Source of the DNA: Clostridia bacterium BRH_c25
GTDB lineage: Bacteria; Bacillota_A; Clostridia; Lutisporales; Lutisporaceae
NCBI GenBank assembly: GCA_001515955.1
Contig: LOES01000083.1
Coordinates: 1 to 64,000 of the forward strand
Direction of reading: 5' to 3'
Length of the DNA: 64,000 bases
Position numbers and translations under genes: made by a program. Below, one piece after another: positions 16,366 through 24,766 of the stretch (positions are counted from its first letter, which is position 1; every line of letters begins with the position of its first letter). The notes under the pieces were generated by a model. The model searched no databases, was not told the origin of the DNA, and saw only the letters and a program-made list of their open reading frames with translations.

Positions 16366-17319
16366 ATGCGAGTTACGAATAGTATGATGGTTAATAACAT
16401 GATGAGAAATATGACCAAAAACTTGAATAGGATGGAAAAAACCCAACAATACCTGGCAACAGGTAAAAAGTTTGTCAACCCTTCCGATGACCCTATAGGA
16501 GTATCGCGAAGCCTGCGGTTGAATACGGAAATATCCAATATGGATCAATACAAAAGAAACATTGAAGATGGTCTGTCCTGGCTTGAAACTACCGAAACAG
16601 CCGTAGGTAATGTCGGTGAAGTATTAAAAAGAGCCAAGGAACTGGTAATCCAGGGCACCAATGAAACGTACTCCGGTGAGCAGCGGAAGGCCATAGCAAA
16701 AGAAATCAGACAGTTGAAAGAACAGCTGATATCTATTGGGAATATGAATTATGCAGGCAGCTATATTTTCTCGGGCTTCAAGACCGACAAACCTCTGCTT
16801 GATTCCAATGGTGATTATGATCTGGGTGGAGGCACTTTAGGTATAAATGAAAATATCAATTTCAATGTGGGTTATGGAGATGCAATAGGCATAAACTTTG
16901 TAGGGCAGAAAATATTTGGCGTAGGGGACTACACTGCTGCCTTGAATAACAATTCGGATGCAGCTAGTACAGACCCGGCACAGTTGATAGGGGTATTCGA
17001 CCAGTTGATTGCAGATCTGGAAGTTGACCCTGACGGAGACACAACAGGAATAAATGCTGCCTTGGATAGGATTGAAGTATTCTTGGACAACACTAATACC
17101 GTAAGGGCGGAAATCGGTGTAAAAACAAACAGGCTGGAACTGACCCTGCAGAGGATAGAGGATGATATTGTAAACTTAAAGACTCTATTATCAAATAATG
17201 AGGATGCAGACATATCTGAGGTCATTATGAATCTCAAAATGGAGGAAAATGTTTACAGGGCTTCTCTTGCCGGCGGAGCAAGGATTATAATGCCGTCACT
17301 GATAGACTTTATATCATAG
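16366..17319 (+). CDS. flgL: Flagellar hook-associated protein 3 (FlgL)
   Basis: Second junction protein, between FlgK and flagellin. 317 residues. The flagellin-like N-terminus is MRVTNSMMVNNMMRNMTKNL with YLATGKKFVNPSDDP, the D1 region is NYAGSYIFSGFKTDKPLLDS near residue 127, and the C-terminal helix is DISEVIMNLKMEENVYRASL. Start ATG behind AGAGAGGTG, 12 bases after the second flgK. Confidence 0.96.
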   Translation: MRVTNSMMVNNMMRNMTKNLNRMEKTQQYLATGKKFVNPSDDPIGVSRSLRLNTEISNMDQYKRNIEDGLSWLETTETAVGNVGEVLKRAKELVIQGTNETYSGEQRKAIAKEIRQLKEQLISIGNMNYAGSYIFSGFKTDKPLLDSNGDYDLGGGTLGINENINFNVGYGDAIGINFVGQKIFGVGDYTAALNNNSDAASTDPAQLIGVFDQLIADLEVDPDGDTTGINAALDRIEVFLDNTNTVRAEIGVKTNRLELTLQRIEDDIVNLKTLLSNNEDADISEVIMNLKMEENVYRASLAGGARIIMPSLIDFIS

Positions 17320-17330
17320 GATGATGAAAT

Positions 17331-17888
17331 ATGATTCAGATAAGTACCAGACAAGCTCTCATAGGAATTGAGTCAACTGCGGCGAAAATAAATATTTCAC
17401 AGCCTCATGCCGATATGCAGATAGAATCAAAACAGGCTGTATTGGATATTCATACTGAGCACGTAAGGGTGCAGATCGACCAAAGGCAGTGCTTCAATGA
17501 AGTAGGCCTTATGAGCAACTCTGCACTTCTTGACAATGCTGCACAGCAGGGAGAACAAGCTGTAATGGAGGCAATTTCAAAAGCCGCTTCCGAGGGTGAC
17601 AGCCTTGCTGCCATTGAAAACGGCGGAGGAGCAATTGCCAGCATAGCATACAGCAATTCCTTTCATGAAGTGGATTATAATATAGTTTCAATGCCGAGAA
17701 GCAGACCTTCTATAGAGATTTTGGGCGGAACTATAGATATAAAGATAGATGATGGTTATGTCAACCTGCAAATAACAGCGAGCAAGCCTGAAATAGATTA
17801 TCAGCCGGGTAGAGTGAGCTTTTACTTAAGGCAGCATCCTGAGGTAAATATTACTTATACAGACAGCAACATTGACATAAAAGTATGA
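17331..17888 (+). CDS. yviE: YviE-like (DUF6470) protein of the flgL-fliW operon
   Basis: 185-residue protein of unknown function. It is found at this position, between flgL and fliW, in many Firmicutes (YviE in Bacillus). The N-terminus IQISTRQALIGIESTAAKIN and repeated beta-strand patterns such as ADMQIESKQAVLDI and DIKIDDGYVNLQITASKPEI suggest an extended beta fold. No signal peptide or membrane segment. Tight spacing on both sides argues for a flagellar role. Confidence 0.8.
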   Translation: MIQISTRQALIGIESTAAKINISQPHADMQIESKQAVLDIHTEHVRVQIDQRQCFNEVGLMSNSALLDNAAQQGEQAVMEAISKAASEGDSLAAIENGGGAIASIAYSNSFHEVDYNIVSMPRSRPSIEILGGTIDIKIDDGYVNLQITASKPEIDYQPGRVSFYLRQHPEVNITYTDSNIDIKV

Positions 17889-17929
17889 AAAATGCAATTT
17901 GCGGGAATAACAGAATAGGGGGGTAGAAA

Positions 17930-18370
17930 ATGCTTGTAAAAACCAAGTTTTTTAATGAAGTTGAAGTTGATGGCGATGAAATAGTGACATTTGTTGAGGG
18001 AATTCCGGGCTTTAAGGATCTAAAGAGATATGCGCTTATAAAGCAGGAAGATGTGCTGGATTTCAGCTATCTGCAATCTGTAGAAGATGTGGGAGTGTGC
18101 TTTATATTGGTTCCACCTGCGATATTGGTAGGGAACTATGATATTGAAATAAGCGATGATACGGTAAAAAAGCTGGACATAGAGAAACCGGAAGATGTGG
18201 AGCTTTATGTAATACTCACAATACCTGAGGACATAAGGGCAATGACTGCAAATCTTAAGGCGCCGATACTGATTAACAGGAAGAATAATAAAGCTGTTCA
18301 GGAGATACTTCAAGATGATGCATATAGTATCACGCACAGGGTGATTAAGGAGGGTGATGCCTCTTGCTAG
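17930..18370 (+). CDS. fliW: Flagellar assembly factor FliW
   Basis: Binds both flagellin and CsrA. When flagellin accumulates, FliW is held by it and CsrA becomes free to block flagellin translation. 146 residues, full length; motifs FVEGIPGFKDLKRYALIK near residue 22 and LILTIPEDI-like YVILTIPEDIRAMTANLKAP near residue 93. ATG behind GGGGGTAG. Its 3' end overlaps csrA by seven bases, so the two are translationally coupled. Confidence 0.96.
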   Translation: MLVKTKFFNEVEVDGDEIVTFVEGIPGFKDLKRYALIKQEDVLDFSYLQSVEDVGVCFILVPPAILVGNYDIEISDDTVKKLDIEKPEDVELYVILTIPEDIRAMTANLKAPILINRKNNKAVQEILQDDAYSITHRVIKEGDASC

Positions 18371-18591
18371 TACTGACAAGAAAAAGCAATGAATCAATAT
18401 TGATTGGCGATGATATAGAGATAGTTATTGTAGAGGTTAGCGAAGATAAGGTCAAGATCGGCATCAATGCTCCGAGAAGCACAAAAATATTTAGGAAAGA
18501 GCTGTTAAAACAGGTCGAAGACGAAAATATAAAATCCACAGCTCCGGGGAATATAAATATCAGCGAGCTGAAGGATATTATAAAAAAGTGA
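18364..18591 (+). CDS. csrA: Carbon storage/translation regulator CsrA
   Basis: RNA-binding dimer that recognises GGA-containing hairpins and represses flagellin translation. 75 residues. The core begins LVLTRKSNESILIGDDIEI and continues with KVKIGINAPRSTKIFRKE, including the conserved Arg of the RNA-binding face. TTG start with AAGGAGGG nine bases upstream (18347-18354), inside the fliW coding end. Located just upstream of flagellin, its expected target. Confidence 0.96.
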   Translation: MLVLTRKSNESILIGDDIEIVIVEVSEDKVKIGINAPRSTKIFRKELLKQVEDENIKSTAPGNINISELKDIIKK

Positions 18592-18597
18592 TGATAA

Positions 18598-18637
18598 GGC
18601 ATTCTTTGCATATCAATATGTAAAAGAATGTCTTTTT
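18598..18637 (+). terminator. Terminator after csrA
   Basis: GGCATTCTTTGCATAT pairs with ATGTAAAAGAATGTC with one bulge, followed by TTTTTG. Confidence 0.75.
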
Positions 18638-18661
18638 GTATGAAAATTTTATATTTAGATA

Positions 18662-18688
18662 TAAAGTTTTGAATTATACTGTCGATAT
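18662..18688 (+). promoter_or_regulatory. SigD-type promoter of flagellin
   Basis: TAAA at 18662-18665, 15-base spacer, GTCGATAT at 18681-18688: one mismatch to the sigma-28 consensus TAAA-N15-GCCGATAT. Confidence 0.9.
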
Positions 18689-18699
18689 TATAGATGAAG

Positions 18700-18802
18700 G
18701 CAAAAGATTAACCATTAGTCCATAGGGCCCATGGACTTGTAGAATCTTTGCAAATCAAGACCGGAAAGGAATCCGGCTTAAAAAATTCAAGGAGGGAAAA
18801 TT
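18700..18802 (+). promoter_or_regulatory. Structured flagellin leader with probable CsrA sites
   Basis: The roughly 110-base leader contains a stem AGTCCAT-AGGGCCC-ATGGACT (18717-18737). A second stem CCGGAAAGGAATCCGG (18762-18777) shows GGA in its loop, and the ribosome site AAGGAGGGAAA follows (18790-18800). GGA in a hairpin loop plus a GGA-containing Shine-Dalgarno is the arrangement of the two CsrA sites of the Bacillus hag leader. Binding is inferred. Confidence 0.65.
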
Positions 18803-19570
18803 ATGAGAATCAATAACAACATAATGGCAATGAATGCCCAGAGAAACCTGACTATGAACACTGTTGGACAGGGAAAGGCACTTGAAAAACTAAGCTCAGG
18901 TCTCAGAATCAACAGAGCAGCCGACGACGCAGCAGGTCTTTCAATATCAGAAAAAATGAGAGGCCAGATAAGAGGCTTGCAGCAAGCACAGAGAAACGCC
19001 CAGGACGGTATATCGTTGATACAGACAGCAGAAGGTGCAATGAATGAAATAAGTGACATGCTCGTTAGAATGAAAGAGCTGAATGTTCAGAAGCTGAACG
19101 GTACTTATTCATCAGGTGATACTGCAAACATTGACGAAGAGTTGACAAAGCTTTCTGAATCGATTACAAACATTAAGACAGATACAAAATTCAACGGTAC
19201 AACATTACTTGGCGGTGGCACAGTGGATTTGATGCTTAAGGATACCGGCGCTGTTACTTCTTACACTCTGGCAGACGTAGGTACAGTTCCTACTTCAGCT
19301 TCAGCCCTGGCAGACATAGAAACTGCAATCAATACAGTAAGTACTGAAAGAGCAAAGCTCGGTGCTATCCAGAATCAGCTGGAGCATACCGTAAACAACG
19401 TTGGTACAACAGTAGAGAACCTTCAGGCATCTGAGTCACGTGTCAGAGACACTGATATGGCACAGGAAATGATGGCCTTCACTAAGTTCAACATACTGAA
19501 CCAGGCATCAACAGCGATGCTTGCTCAGGCTAACCAGGCTCCTCAGGGTGCATTACAGTTACTGAGATAG
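18803..19570 (+). CDS. hag: Flagellin, short form
   Basis: Filament subunit. 255 residues, close to the minimum for flagellin. D0/D1 N-terminus MRINNNIMAMNAQRNL, KLSSGLRINRAADDAAGLSI and the matching C-terminus (ASESRVRDTDMAQEMMAFTK, ILNQASTAMLAQANQAPQGAL). There is no large D2/D3 domain; the middle (about residues 100-170) is short and rich in Ser/Thr (NGTYSSGDTAN, VGTVPTSASA), available as O-glycosylation sites. Followed by a Maf glycosyltransferase and a nonulosonate pathway, so glycosylation is likely. It is the only flagellin gene in the window. Confidence 0.97.
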   Translation: MRINNNIMAMNAQRNLTMNTVGQGKALEKLSSGLRINRAADDAAGLSISEKMRGQIRGLQQAQRNAQDGISLIQTAEGAMNEISDMLVRMKELNVQKLNGTYSSGDTANIDEELTKLSESITNIKTDTKFNGTTLLGGGTVDLMLKDTGAVTSYTLADVGTVPTSASALADIETAINTVSTERAKLGAIQNQLEHTVNNVGTTVENLQASESRVRDTDMAQEMMAFTKFNILNQASTAMLAQANQAPQGALQLLR

Positions 19571-19580
19571 TTATTGAGAT

Positions 19581-19613
19581 AAAAACTCCGGATATCCTCC
19601 GGAGTTTTTATTT
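19581..19613 (+). terminator. Terminator of flagellin
   Basis: AAAAACTCCGGA-TATC-CTCCGGAGTTTTT stem with T-run, 11 bases after the stop codon. Confidence 0.93.
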
Positions 19614-19704
19614 TCAGTAATTCCCAATTCATTTATTCTAAAGGTATATGTGATAATATCCGATAGAATTATTAGTACTACTCCGTTAATTTTGTAAAAA
19701 CTAT

Positions 19705-19820
19705 GTTTTTATGTCACTCTGACGCAGGAAGAGTCTCAGACCCAAAAGGCAAGACCCGGGCAAATGCATGTATTCCTATAGGGTCTGAGATCCTTCTCTA
19801 CGCTCAGGATGACAATCGGT
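19705..19820. repeat. Diverged GTCATCCTGA-type repeat, copy 4
   Basis: GTCACTCTGACGCAGGAAGA at the left and TCTACGCTCAGGATGACA at the right are inverted complements. Inside, GTCTCAGACCC pairs with GGGTCTGAGA. The whole unit folds into one long hairpin. It sits in the 300-base gap between flagellin and the next gene; no clear promoter for that gene is visible. Confidence 0.78.
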
Positions 19821-19871
19821 GGAGATATAACAAAGTAGTATTAGGTTAATAATTAATTGGAGGTATTTTAT

Positions 19872-20504
19872 ATGCAGGTAAGATTTTTGGATAAAACTTA
19901 TAACTATGGTAATGATGCTGCTTCAGTGGACGAATTATTCGCAGAAATAAATAATATGCTTGCAGATACCGAATATGTTCTTGCAGGTATGGTTATTGAT
20001 AATACAGAGGTATATGAAAGCTATCAGGAATATATTATTGAGAGGATAAGTAATATAAAAGCAATCGAAGTTTTTGTTGATACTGTAGAAAACATGATTA
20101 ATAATATACTCGGATCAATGAGTGAATATCTGGATAGGGCTATTCCGGAGCTTGAACCACTAACAAGTGATTTTTATACCGGAGAGGAAGAGAACAGCAG
20201 CATAGAAAAATTGGGACAGCTTGCCGAGGGAATACATTGGATGCTGAACATGATAAGCACTATAGATCAAAATAAAGATTTGCATAATGGGTTAAAAACC
20301 AATGGAGCCTGGTATGAATGTGTTTCAAATGCAGCCAGGCTGAATGAGGAATTTGAAAATCTTAAAGATGCAATAAGAAATACCGACATGATTCTGATTG
20401 CCGATATAATCAAGTATGAGGTATCTGATGTTTTTTCCGGAATAAATCAATGCATTAAATTGATAAATGGTCATGGAGAAGGGGAAAATGCTAATTTACA
20501 ATAA
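19872..20504 (+). CDS. Unknown helical protein upstream of Maf glycosyltransferase
   Basis: Not recognised. 210 residues, acidic (NTEVYES, ELEPLTSDFYTGEEEN), predicted mostly helical, with no signal peptide, membrane segment or catalytic motif. ATG 19872 follows TTGGAGGTATTTTAT; an in-frame TTG at 19857 would contain the ribosome site itself. Its end overlaps the Maf gene by 17 bases, which suggests co-translation and a partner or chaperone role for Maf or flagellin. This is inference from position only. Confidence 0.8.
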   Translation: MQVRFLDKTYNYGNDAASVDELFAEINNMLADTEYVLAGMVIDNTEVYESYQEYIIERISNIKAIEVFVDTVENMINNILGSMSEYLDRAIPELEPLTSDFYTGEEENSSIEKLGQLAEGIHWMLNMISTIDQNKDLHNGLKTNGAWYECVSNAARLNEEFENLKDAIRNTDMILIADIIKYEVSDVFSGINQCIKLINGHGEGENANLQ

Positions 20505-22377
20505 TGAAATTCTGAGAGAAAAATTCATAGATCTATGGGAAGGCTTGAATAATACAGCACTAAATAAGGAAGCCAATAATCTGAAAGCTGAAAACACGAG
20601 AAACAACATGATTACGCTGTATAAGAATAATAACGGGCAGAAGCTGTATTTGCACAGCAAGTATGATCCTGTTAATGAAGCTGAAATATTTATAAGCCAG
20701 TACAAGGATATAGATAAATATGAGCATATAATATTCTATGGAATAGGCCTAGCATATCATATTGAAGCTTTTCAAAACAAGTTTCCCCATAAGCCATATT
20801 CAATTTATGAGCCTTTTATTGAGATATTAAGCTTATATCTGTCAAACAAAGCTTTGGAAAGTCTGAATCTGGACTATCTTAAAAATTTAATTGTCGGAGA
20901 TATTCTTGATAATCCCTATAAGTGTGTAGAGGAATTGCTTGAAGGCATTGAAGGGGAAGTGCTGCTTATTATGCTGCCCAGCTATGAAAGAGCCTTTAGC
21001 GAGGAATATAAAAGCTTCTATCAAAAGTTTGGAAGCATCATAGAGGATAAAAGGACTCTGAAAAGGACCAACAGATTGTTTGAAAAGCTCTGGGTTACGA
21101 ACATAATGAAAAACTTCGGAGAGATTATTGACAGTCCTAATATACTGCATTTAGAGAACAATGTATTCAAAGGCAAGCCTGCAATTTTGGTTTCAGCAGG
21201 CCCTTCTTTGGAGTATGAGCTTGAGAACCTCAGATATATAAAAGAAAAAGGTCTCGCATATATTTTTTCAGTAGGTTCGGCAATAAACACACTGGTAGAA
21301 TATGATATTTATCCTGATGCGGCATTGACCTACGACCCGCAAAACCATAATCCCATAGTATTCAAAAAAATGCTGGAGAAAGGTATAAAGACTATACCCA
21401 TGGTATTTGGTACTATTTCAGGATATGGCACTGCACAATCATACACAGGTCCAAAGCTGCATTTTATCAACAGCAAGGATACTATTGCACCTTACTTTTT
21501 TAAGCTGGAAGACGGTGAAGAAGCAGATACTGTTTTTGATGCCGGCTCAATTGCGGTGGCAGGCTTGCAGCTATTGCACAAGCTTGGAGCGGATCCAATA
21601 ATACTGGTGGGTCAGAACCTGGCATATAAGGACAAGAGAATGTACTCCGCAGGAATAGATTATGGTCTGGGCTCATCCGAGCTGGATAACAAATATCTGG
21701 AGAGCAGCTTCATGGTAAAGGATGTGGAAGGCAAGGCAGTATACACAAGCGGAATACTAAACCACTACAGGCAGGAGATAGAAAAATATATAGGATATTA
21801 TGAAATCCGGAATATCATCAATACCACTAAAGGTGGTGCGGCAATATCAGGTACAATATATTCGCCCTTGGAGGATGTAATGAAAAATGCTCTTTGCAGC
21901 AGTGTTGTGACAAAAAATTGGTATGAGGGTGAAGAGAATAGTTATGACATTGACTATATTATAAGTAAATATAATATAATGAATCAGGAGTGCCATAAGC
22001 TGATTGAGATATTTGGCCGGTTGAAAGAGTTGATTTCAGCAATAGGCAGTTCTAGTAATGAAGCCATAATATATGAGTTATTCTTTATTAAATTCCATGA
22101 AGCATTCATGAATATGCTTAAGAACGAGTACTTTAAAGCTTTTGTATACCCAATGAACTATTATCAATGCGGCTTGCTGAACGACAAGATTAAAAGCACC
22201 GGCTCCGGTAATGGAACAATACAAAAAATCAAGACTCTGTGCAGAGAATTCGGAAATTTTATAGACGGATGCACCGGTGATATAGATACAACATTGCCAT
22301 TGCTTGCAGAAATAAATGATGCGATAAATGAAAACAGAATTAATGTATTAACTTTCACTGTGAATTTTTCTGACTAG
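20488..22377 (+). CDS. maf: Motility-associated factor (Maf) flagellin glycosyltransferase
   Basis: 629-residue protein of the Maf/DUF115 (6-hydroxymethylpterin pyrophosphokinase MptE-like) group. In Campylobacter, Aeromonas and clostridia these transfer nonulosonic acids to flagellin Ser/Thr residues in the cytoplasm. Seen: an N-terminal domain with IFYGIGLAYHIEAFQNKFP, a central Rossmann-like domain with PAILVSAGPSLEYELENLRY near residue 230, VGSAINTLVEYDIYPDAALT and ILVGQNLAYKDKRMYSAG, and a helical C-terminus. ATG 20488 follows GGAGAAGGGG. Expected donor: the CMP-nonulosonate made by the pse genes downstream. Confidence 0.88.
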   Translation: MLIYNNEILREKFIDLWEGLNNTALNKEANNLKAENTRNNMITLYKNNNGQKLYLHSKYDPVNEAEIFISQYKDIDKYEHIIFYGIGLAYHIEAFQNKFPHKPYSIYEPFIEILSLYLSNKALESLNLDYLKNLIVGDILDNPYKCVEELLEGIEGEVLLIMLPSYERAFSEEYKSFYQKFGSIIEDKRTLKRTNRLFEKLWVTNIMKNFGEIIDSPNILHLENNVFKGKPAILVSAGPSLEYELENLRYIKEKGLAYIFSVGSAINTLVEYDIYPDAALTYDPQNHNPIVFKKMLEKGIKTIPMVFGTISGYGTAQSYTGPKLHFINSKDTIAPYFFKLEDGEEADTVFDAGSIAVAGLQLLHKLGADPIILVGQNLAYKDKRMYSAGIDYGLGSSELDNKYLESSFMVKDVEGKAVYTSGILNHYRQEIEKYIGYYEIRNIINTTKGGAAISGTIYSPLEDVMKNALCSSVVTKNWYEGEENSYDIDYIISKYNIMNQECHKLIEIFGRLKELISAIGSSSNEAIIYELFFIKFHEAFMNMLKNEYFKAFVYPMNYYQCGLLNDKIKSTGSGNGTIQKIKTLCREFGNFIDGCTGDIDTTLPLLAEINDAINENRINVLTFTVNFSD

Positions 22378-22395
22378 TGTGGCTACTAAAAAGTA

Positions 22396-22558
22396 ACGCG
22401 AATGTCATCCTGAACAAAGTGAAGGATCTAAGACCCTCAAGGAATACTTCTGAGTATTTGCACGGGACATACTCTCAAGTATAAGATTCGACCCAGGCTC
22501 AGAATGACACAGGCAAGGCATTGGAGCCATTTTAGCACTATTTAATAGTATAACACTA
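22396..22558. repeat. Dispersed GTCATCCTGA repeat, copy 5
   Basis: Near-identical in layout to copies 1 and 3: GTCATCCTGAACAAAGTGAA, GGATCTAAGACCCTCAAGGA, ATAAGATTC, CAGAATGACACAGGCAAGGC and the ending AGTATAACACTAG. It marks the last dispersed repeat before the glycan island. Confidence 0.88.
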
Positions 22559-22603
22559 GTAAGTAATGATATGGCTAAGAGTCATTATGAAGGCAGCATG
22601 AGG

Positions 22604-22631
22604 AAGCCTCAATCATCATGAGGCTTTTTAT
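22604..22631 (+). terminator. Terminator before the glycan island
   Basis: AAGCCTCA-ATCATCA-TGAGGCTT followed by TTTATT. Confidence 0.85.
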
Positions 22632-22680
22632 TATGCGGCAGTATATAACAGTTTTATCATACAATAATTGTTGGTATAAT

Positions 22681-22708
22681 TAAAGCAAACAACGAATAAT
22701 GTCGATAA
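22681..22708 (+). promoter_or_regulatory. SigD-type promoter of pseB and the glycan island
   Basis: TAAA at 22681-22684, 16-base spacer, GTCGATAA at 22701-22708; the -10 is almost the same as that of flagellin (GTCGATAT). It lies about 48 bases before the pseB start, after the terminator. Confidence 0.82.
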
Positions 22709-22755
22709 TTACATAAGAATGTCTTTGGAAATTTACATGTGAAGCAGGTGGTAAT

Positions 22756-23730
22756 GTGTTCGAGAATAAGAAAATACTTGTTATAGGCGGGACGGGAACA
22801 ATTGGACAAGCTCTTGTAAAAAAACTCATATTATACAATCCTCAAGTTATTAGAATATTAAGCCGGGACGAATTTAAACAATATCAAATGCAACAGCAAT
22901 TGGAAGGCTGCAAGAATATACGTTTTCTGCTCGGAGATGTACGGGATAAAGAACGACTGAACAAGGCGATGCATGGTATTGATATTGCATTTGATATGGC
23001 TGCACTAAAGCATGTCCCTGCTTGTGAGTATAATCCCTTTGAAGCAGTAAAAACTAATGTTTTAGGAACTCAAAATGTGATTGAATGTGCGATAGAGAAT
23101 AAAGTTAAGAAAGTAATATATGCAAGTAGCGATAAGGCAGTATCTCCAACGAATACAATGGGTGCTACAAAATTACTGGCAGAAAGGCTTATAGCCTCGG
23201 CTGACTATTGGAAAGGCGGAAAAACCCCTGTTTTTGCTGCAGTCAGATTTGGAAATGTACTTAGATCCAGAGGATCAGTAGTTCCTCTATGGGAGGAGCA
23301 GATATTGAGTAAAAAAGAAATTAGTGTCACTGATCCTAATATGACAAGGTTTATGATTTCCATAGATTCTGCTGTTGATCTTACCATGAGAGCTTGTGAG
23401 ATTGCAAAGGGCGGAGAAATATTTGTATTAAAGATGCCTGTTGTGAGACTGGGAGATTTGGCAGAGGTTGTAATCGAGAAAGTATGCGGTAGGGCAGCCA
23501 TATCAATGGATGAGGTTAATATAAAGACAATTGGGTTGCGGCCGGGAGAAAAAATGTATGAAGAGCTTATGACGGAGGATGAATCACAATATGCAGTAGA
23601 GTATAGTGATATGTATGCTATAAAAACGCTAGAGAAACAGATAAATATTAATAATAGTATGGTAAAAGGCTATAGGTCAGACAATGAAGAGGTTATGAGT
23701 AAGTACATGATTTTAAAAACTCAACTTTAG
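22756..23730 (+). CDS. pseB: UDP-GlcNAc 4,6-dehydratase, PseB/CapD type
   Basis: First step of the pseudaminic acid pathway: dehydration with C5 epimerisation of UDP-GlcNAc. 324 residues, extended SDR fold with the nucleotide loop GGTGTIGQALVKKL and the variant catalytic motif ASSDKAVSPTNTMGATKLLAE (positions about 122-142; Ser-Asp-Lys replaces the usual Tyr-x3-Lys layout) typical of PseB and related dehydratases. MTRFMIS and RPGEKMYEELM are further family marks. GTG start behind AGGTGG. The other pse genes lie 25-30 kb downstream. Confidence 0.88.
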   Translation: MFENKKILVIGGTGTIGQALVKKLILYNPQVIRILSRDEFKQYQMQQQLEGCKNIRFLLGDVRDKERLNKAMHGIDIAFDMAALKHVPACEYNPFEAVKTNVLGTQNVIECAIENKVKKVIYASSDKAVSPTNTMGATKLLAERLIASADYWKGGKTPVFAAVRFGNVLRSRGSVVPLWEEQILSKKEISVTDPNMTRFMISIDSAVDLTMRACEIAKGGEIFVLKMPVVRLGDLAEVVIEKVCGRAAISMDEVNIKTIGLRPGEKMYEELMTEDESQYAVEYSDMYAIKTLEKQININNSMVKGYRSDNEEVMSKYMILKTQL

Positions 23731-23754
23731 ATCCGAAAGGGTTGAAAACGCATA

Positions 23755-24732
23755 ATGAATATTAAGACTACAATTAAAGAGATTGAAAGCAAATATAAAA
23801 TATTAAAGAACATGGATTTTTCTAAAGATTTGGATTTAGAAAAATCGGATCGATTCTATATTGATAAAAGTCAGGGGTATATACAGTTTATGTATAAGGT
23901 ATTAGAAATAATAGAACCTGATGATTATAACTTGATATATGGGGAAATGAGTGCTATAGATGGGCAAATACGATTGATACCTACATTAAATGATATGACA
24001 GATAATAAAGTGAAGCGGGCACATCTCTTAATAGAAAAAAAATTCAACCTAAGAGAGATTAATGTATTTGATATTAAGGTTAAGTTAAATAAAAATACCT
24101 ATTTCTTCCTGACTATGAATAACGATTATTCTTATGAGCTTCTGCAAGCTCAAAAGGAAAAGAGAATATTTCTTGCTGGGGAATATTATCAATCTGCAAG
24201 AAGGAAAGTTATATATTTTATGCTAGATGAAAATATAGCAATGATTGAATATGAGGGCTTAAATCAGCTGTATTCATACTTTGTCCCATTAAAGAACGCT
24301 TATTATGAAGATGAAATAAACGTTATAATCAATTTCAAAGACAATATTATTAGGCTGGGAGAAAATAAACTATATTTCAAACCCTCGAATATTGTAAAGT
24401 ACGATGAACCTCTATATCTTAGTCTGGTATCCAACTCAAAGACAACTGCCGATTGCGACATGGAAACCTTTGTTAGCCGCATAGCATACGGTACTGCGGA
24501 TAGTGGTTACTTATACTTTAACCCTATTATTACTGTGACGAATATACGAGTATTAGTTATTTGCAAAGGTAATCCTGCAATTGAGTATTTTTCAAACTCT
24601 TTCAACAAATGGCTTACTATTAATGATGATGGTATCATTAATACAGAGGGAAGAGAAGTTATGTTGAGGGCGAGATTAAGTACCGAAGATAAAATATACC
24701 AGATTCTTATAGCGCAGGATGAAAATAATTAG
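23755..24732 (+). CDS. Unknown protein of the glycan island
   Basis: Not recognised. 325 residues, rich in Asn, Ile, Lys and Tyr. The N-terminal 60 residues look helical, then a long alternating pattern (IKVKLNKNTYFFLTMNN, VIINFKDNIIRLGENKLYFK, LRARLSTEDKIYQILIAQDE) suggests beta sandwich domains, perhaps carbohydrate-binding. No Rossmann or DXD motif is visible. ATG start, 24 bases after pseB. Base composition is lower in GC than the flanking flagellar genes by eye. Confidence 0.75.
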   Translation: MNIKTTIKEIESKYKILKNMDFSKDLDLEKSDRFYIDKSQGYIQFMYKVLEIIEPDDYNLIYGEMSAIDGQIRLIPTLNDMTDNKVKRAHLLIEKKFNLREINVFDIKVKLNKNTYFFLTMNNDYSYELLQAQKEKRIFLAGEYYQSARRKVIYFMLDENIAMIEYEGLNQLYSYFVPLKNAYYEDEINVIINFKDNIIRLGENKLYFKPSNIVKYDEPLYLSLVSNSKTTADCDMETFVSRIAYGTADSGYLYFNPIITVTNIRVLVICKGNPAIEYFSNSFNKWLTINDDGIINTEGREVMLRARLSTEDKIYQILIAQDENN

Positions 24733-24766
24733 GCTTTACTAAAATGTTAAGGGGGCTGGTGGCAAA

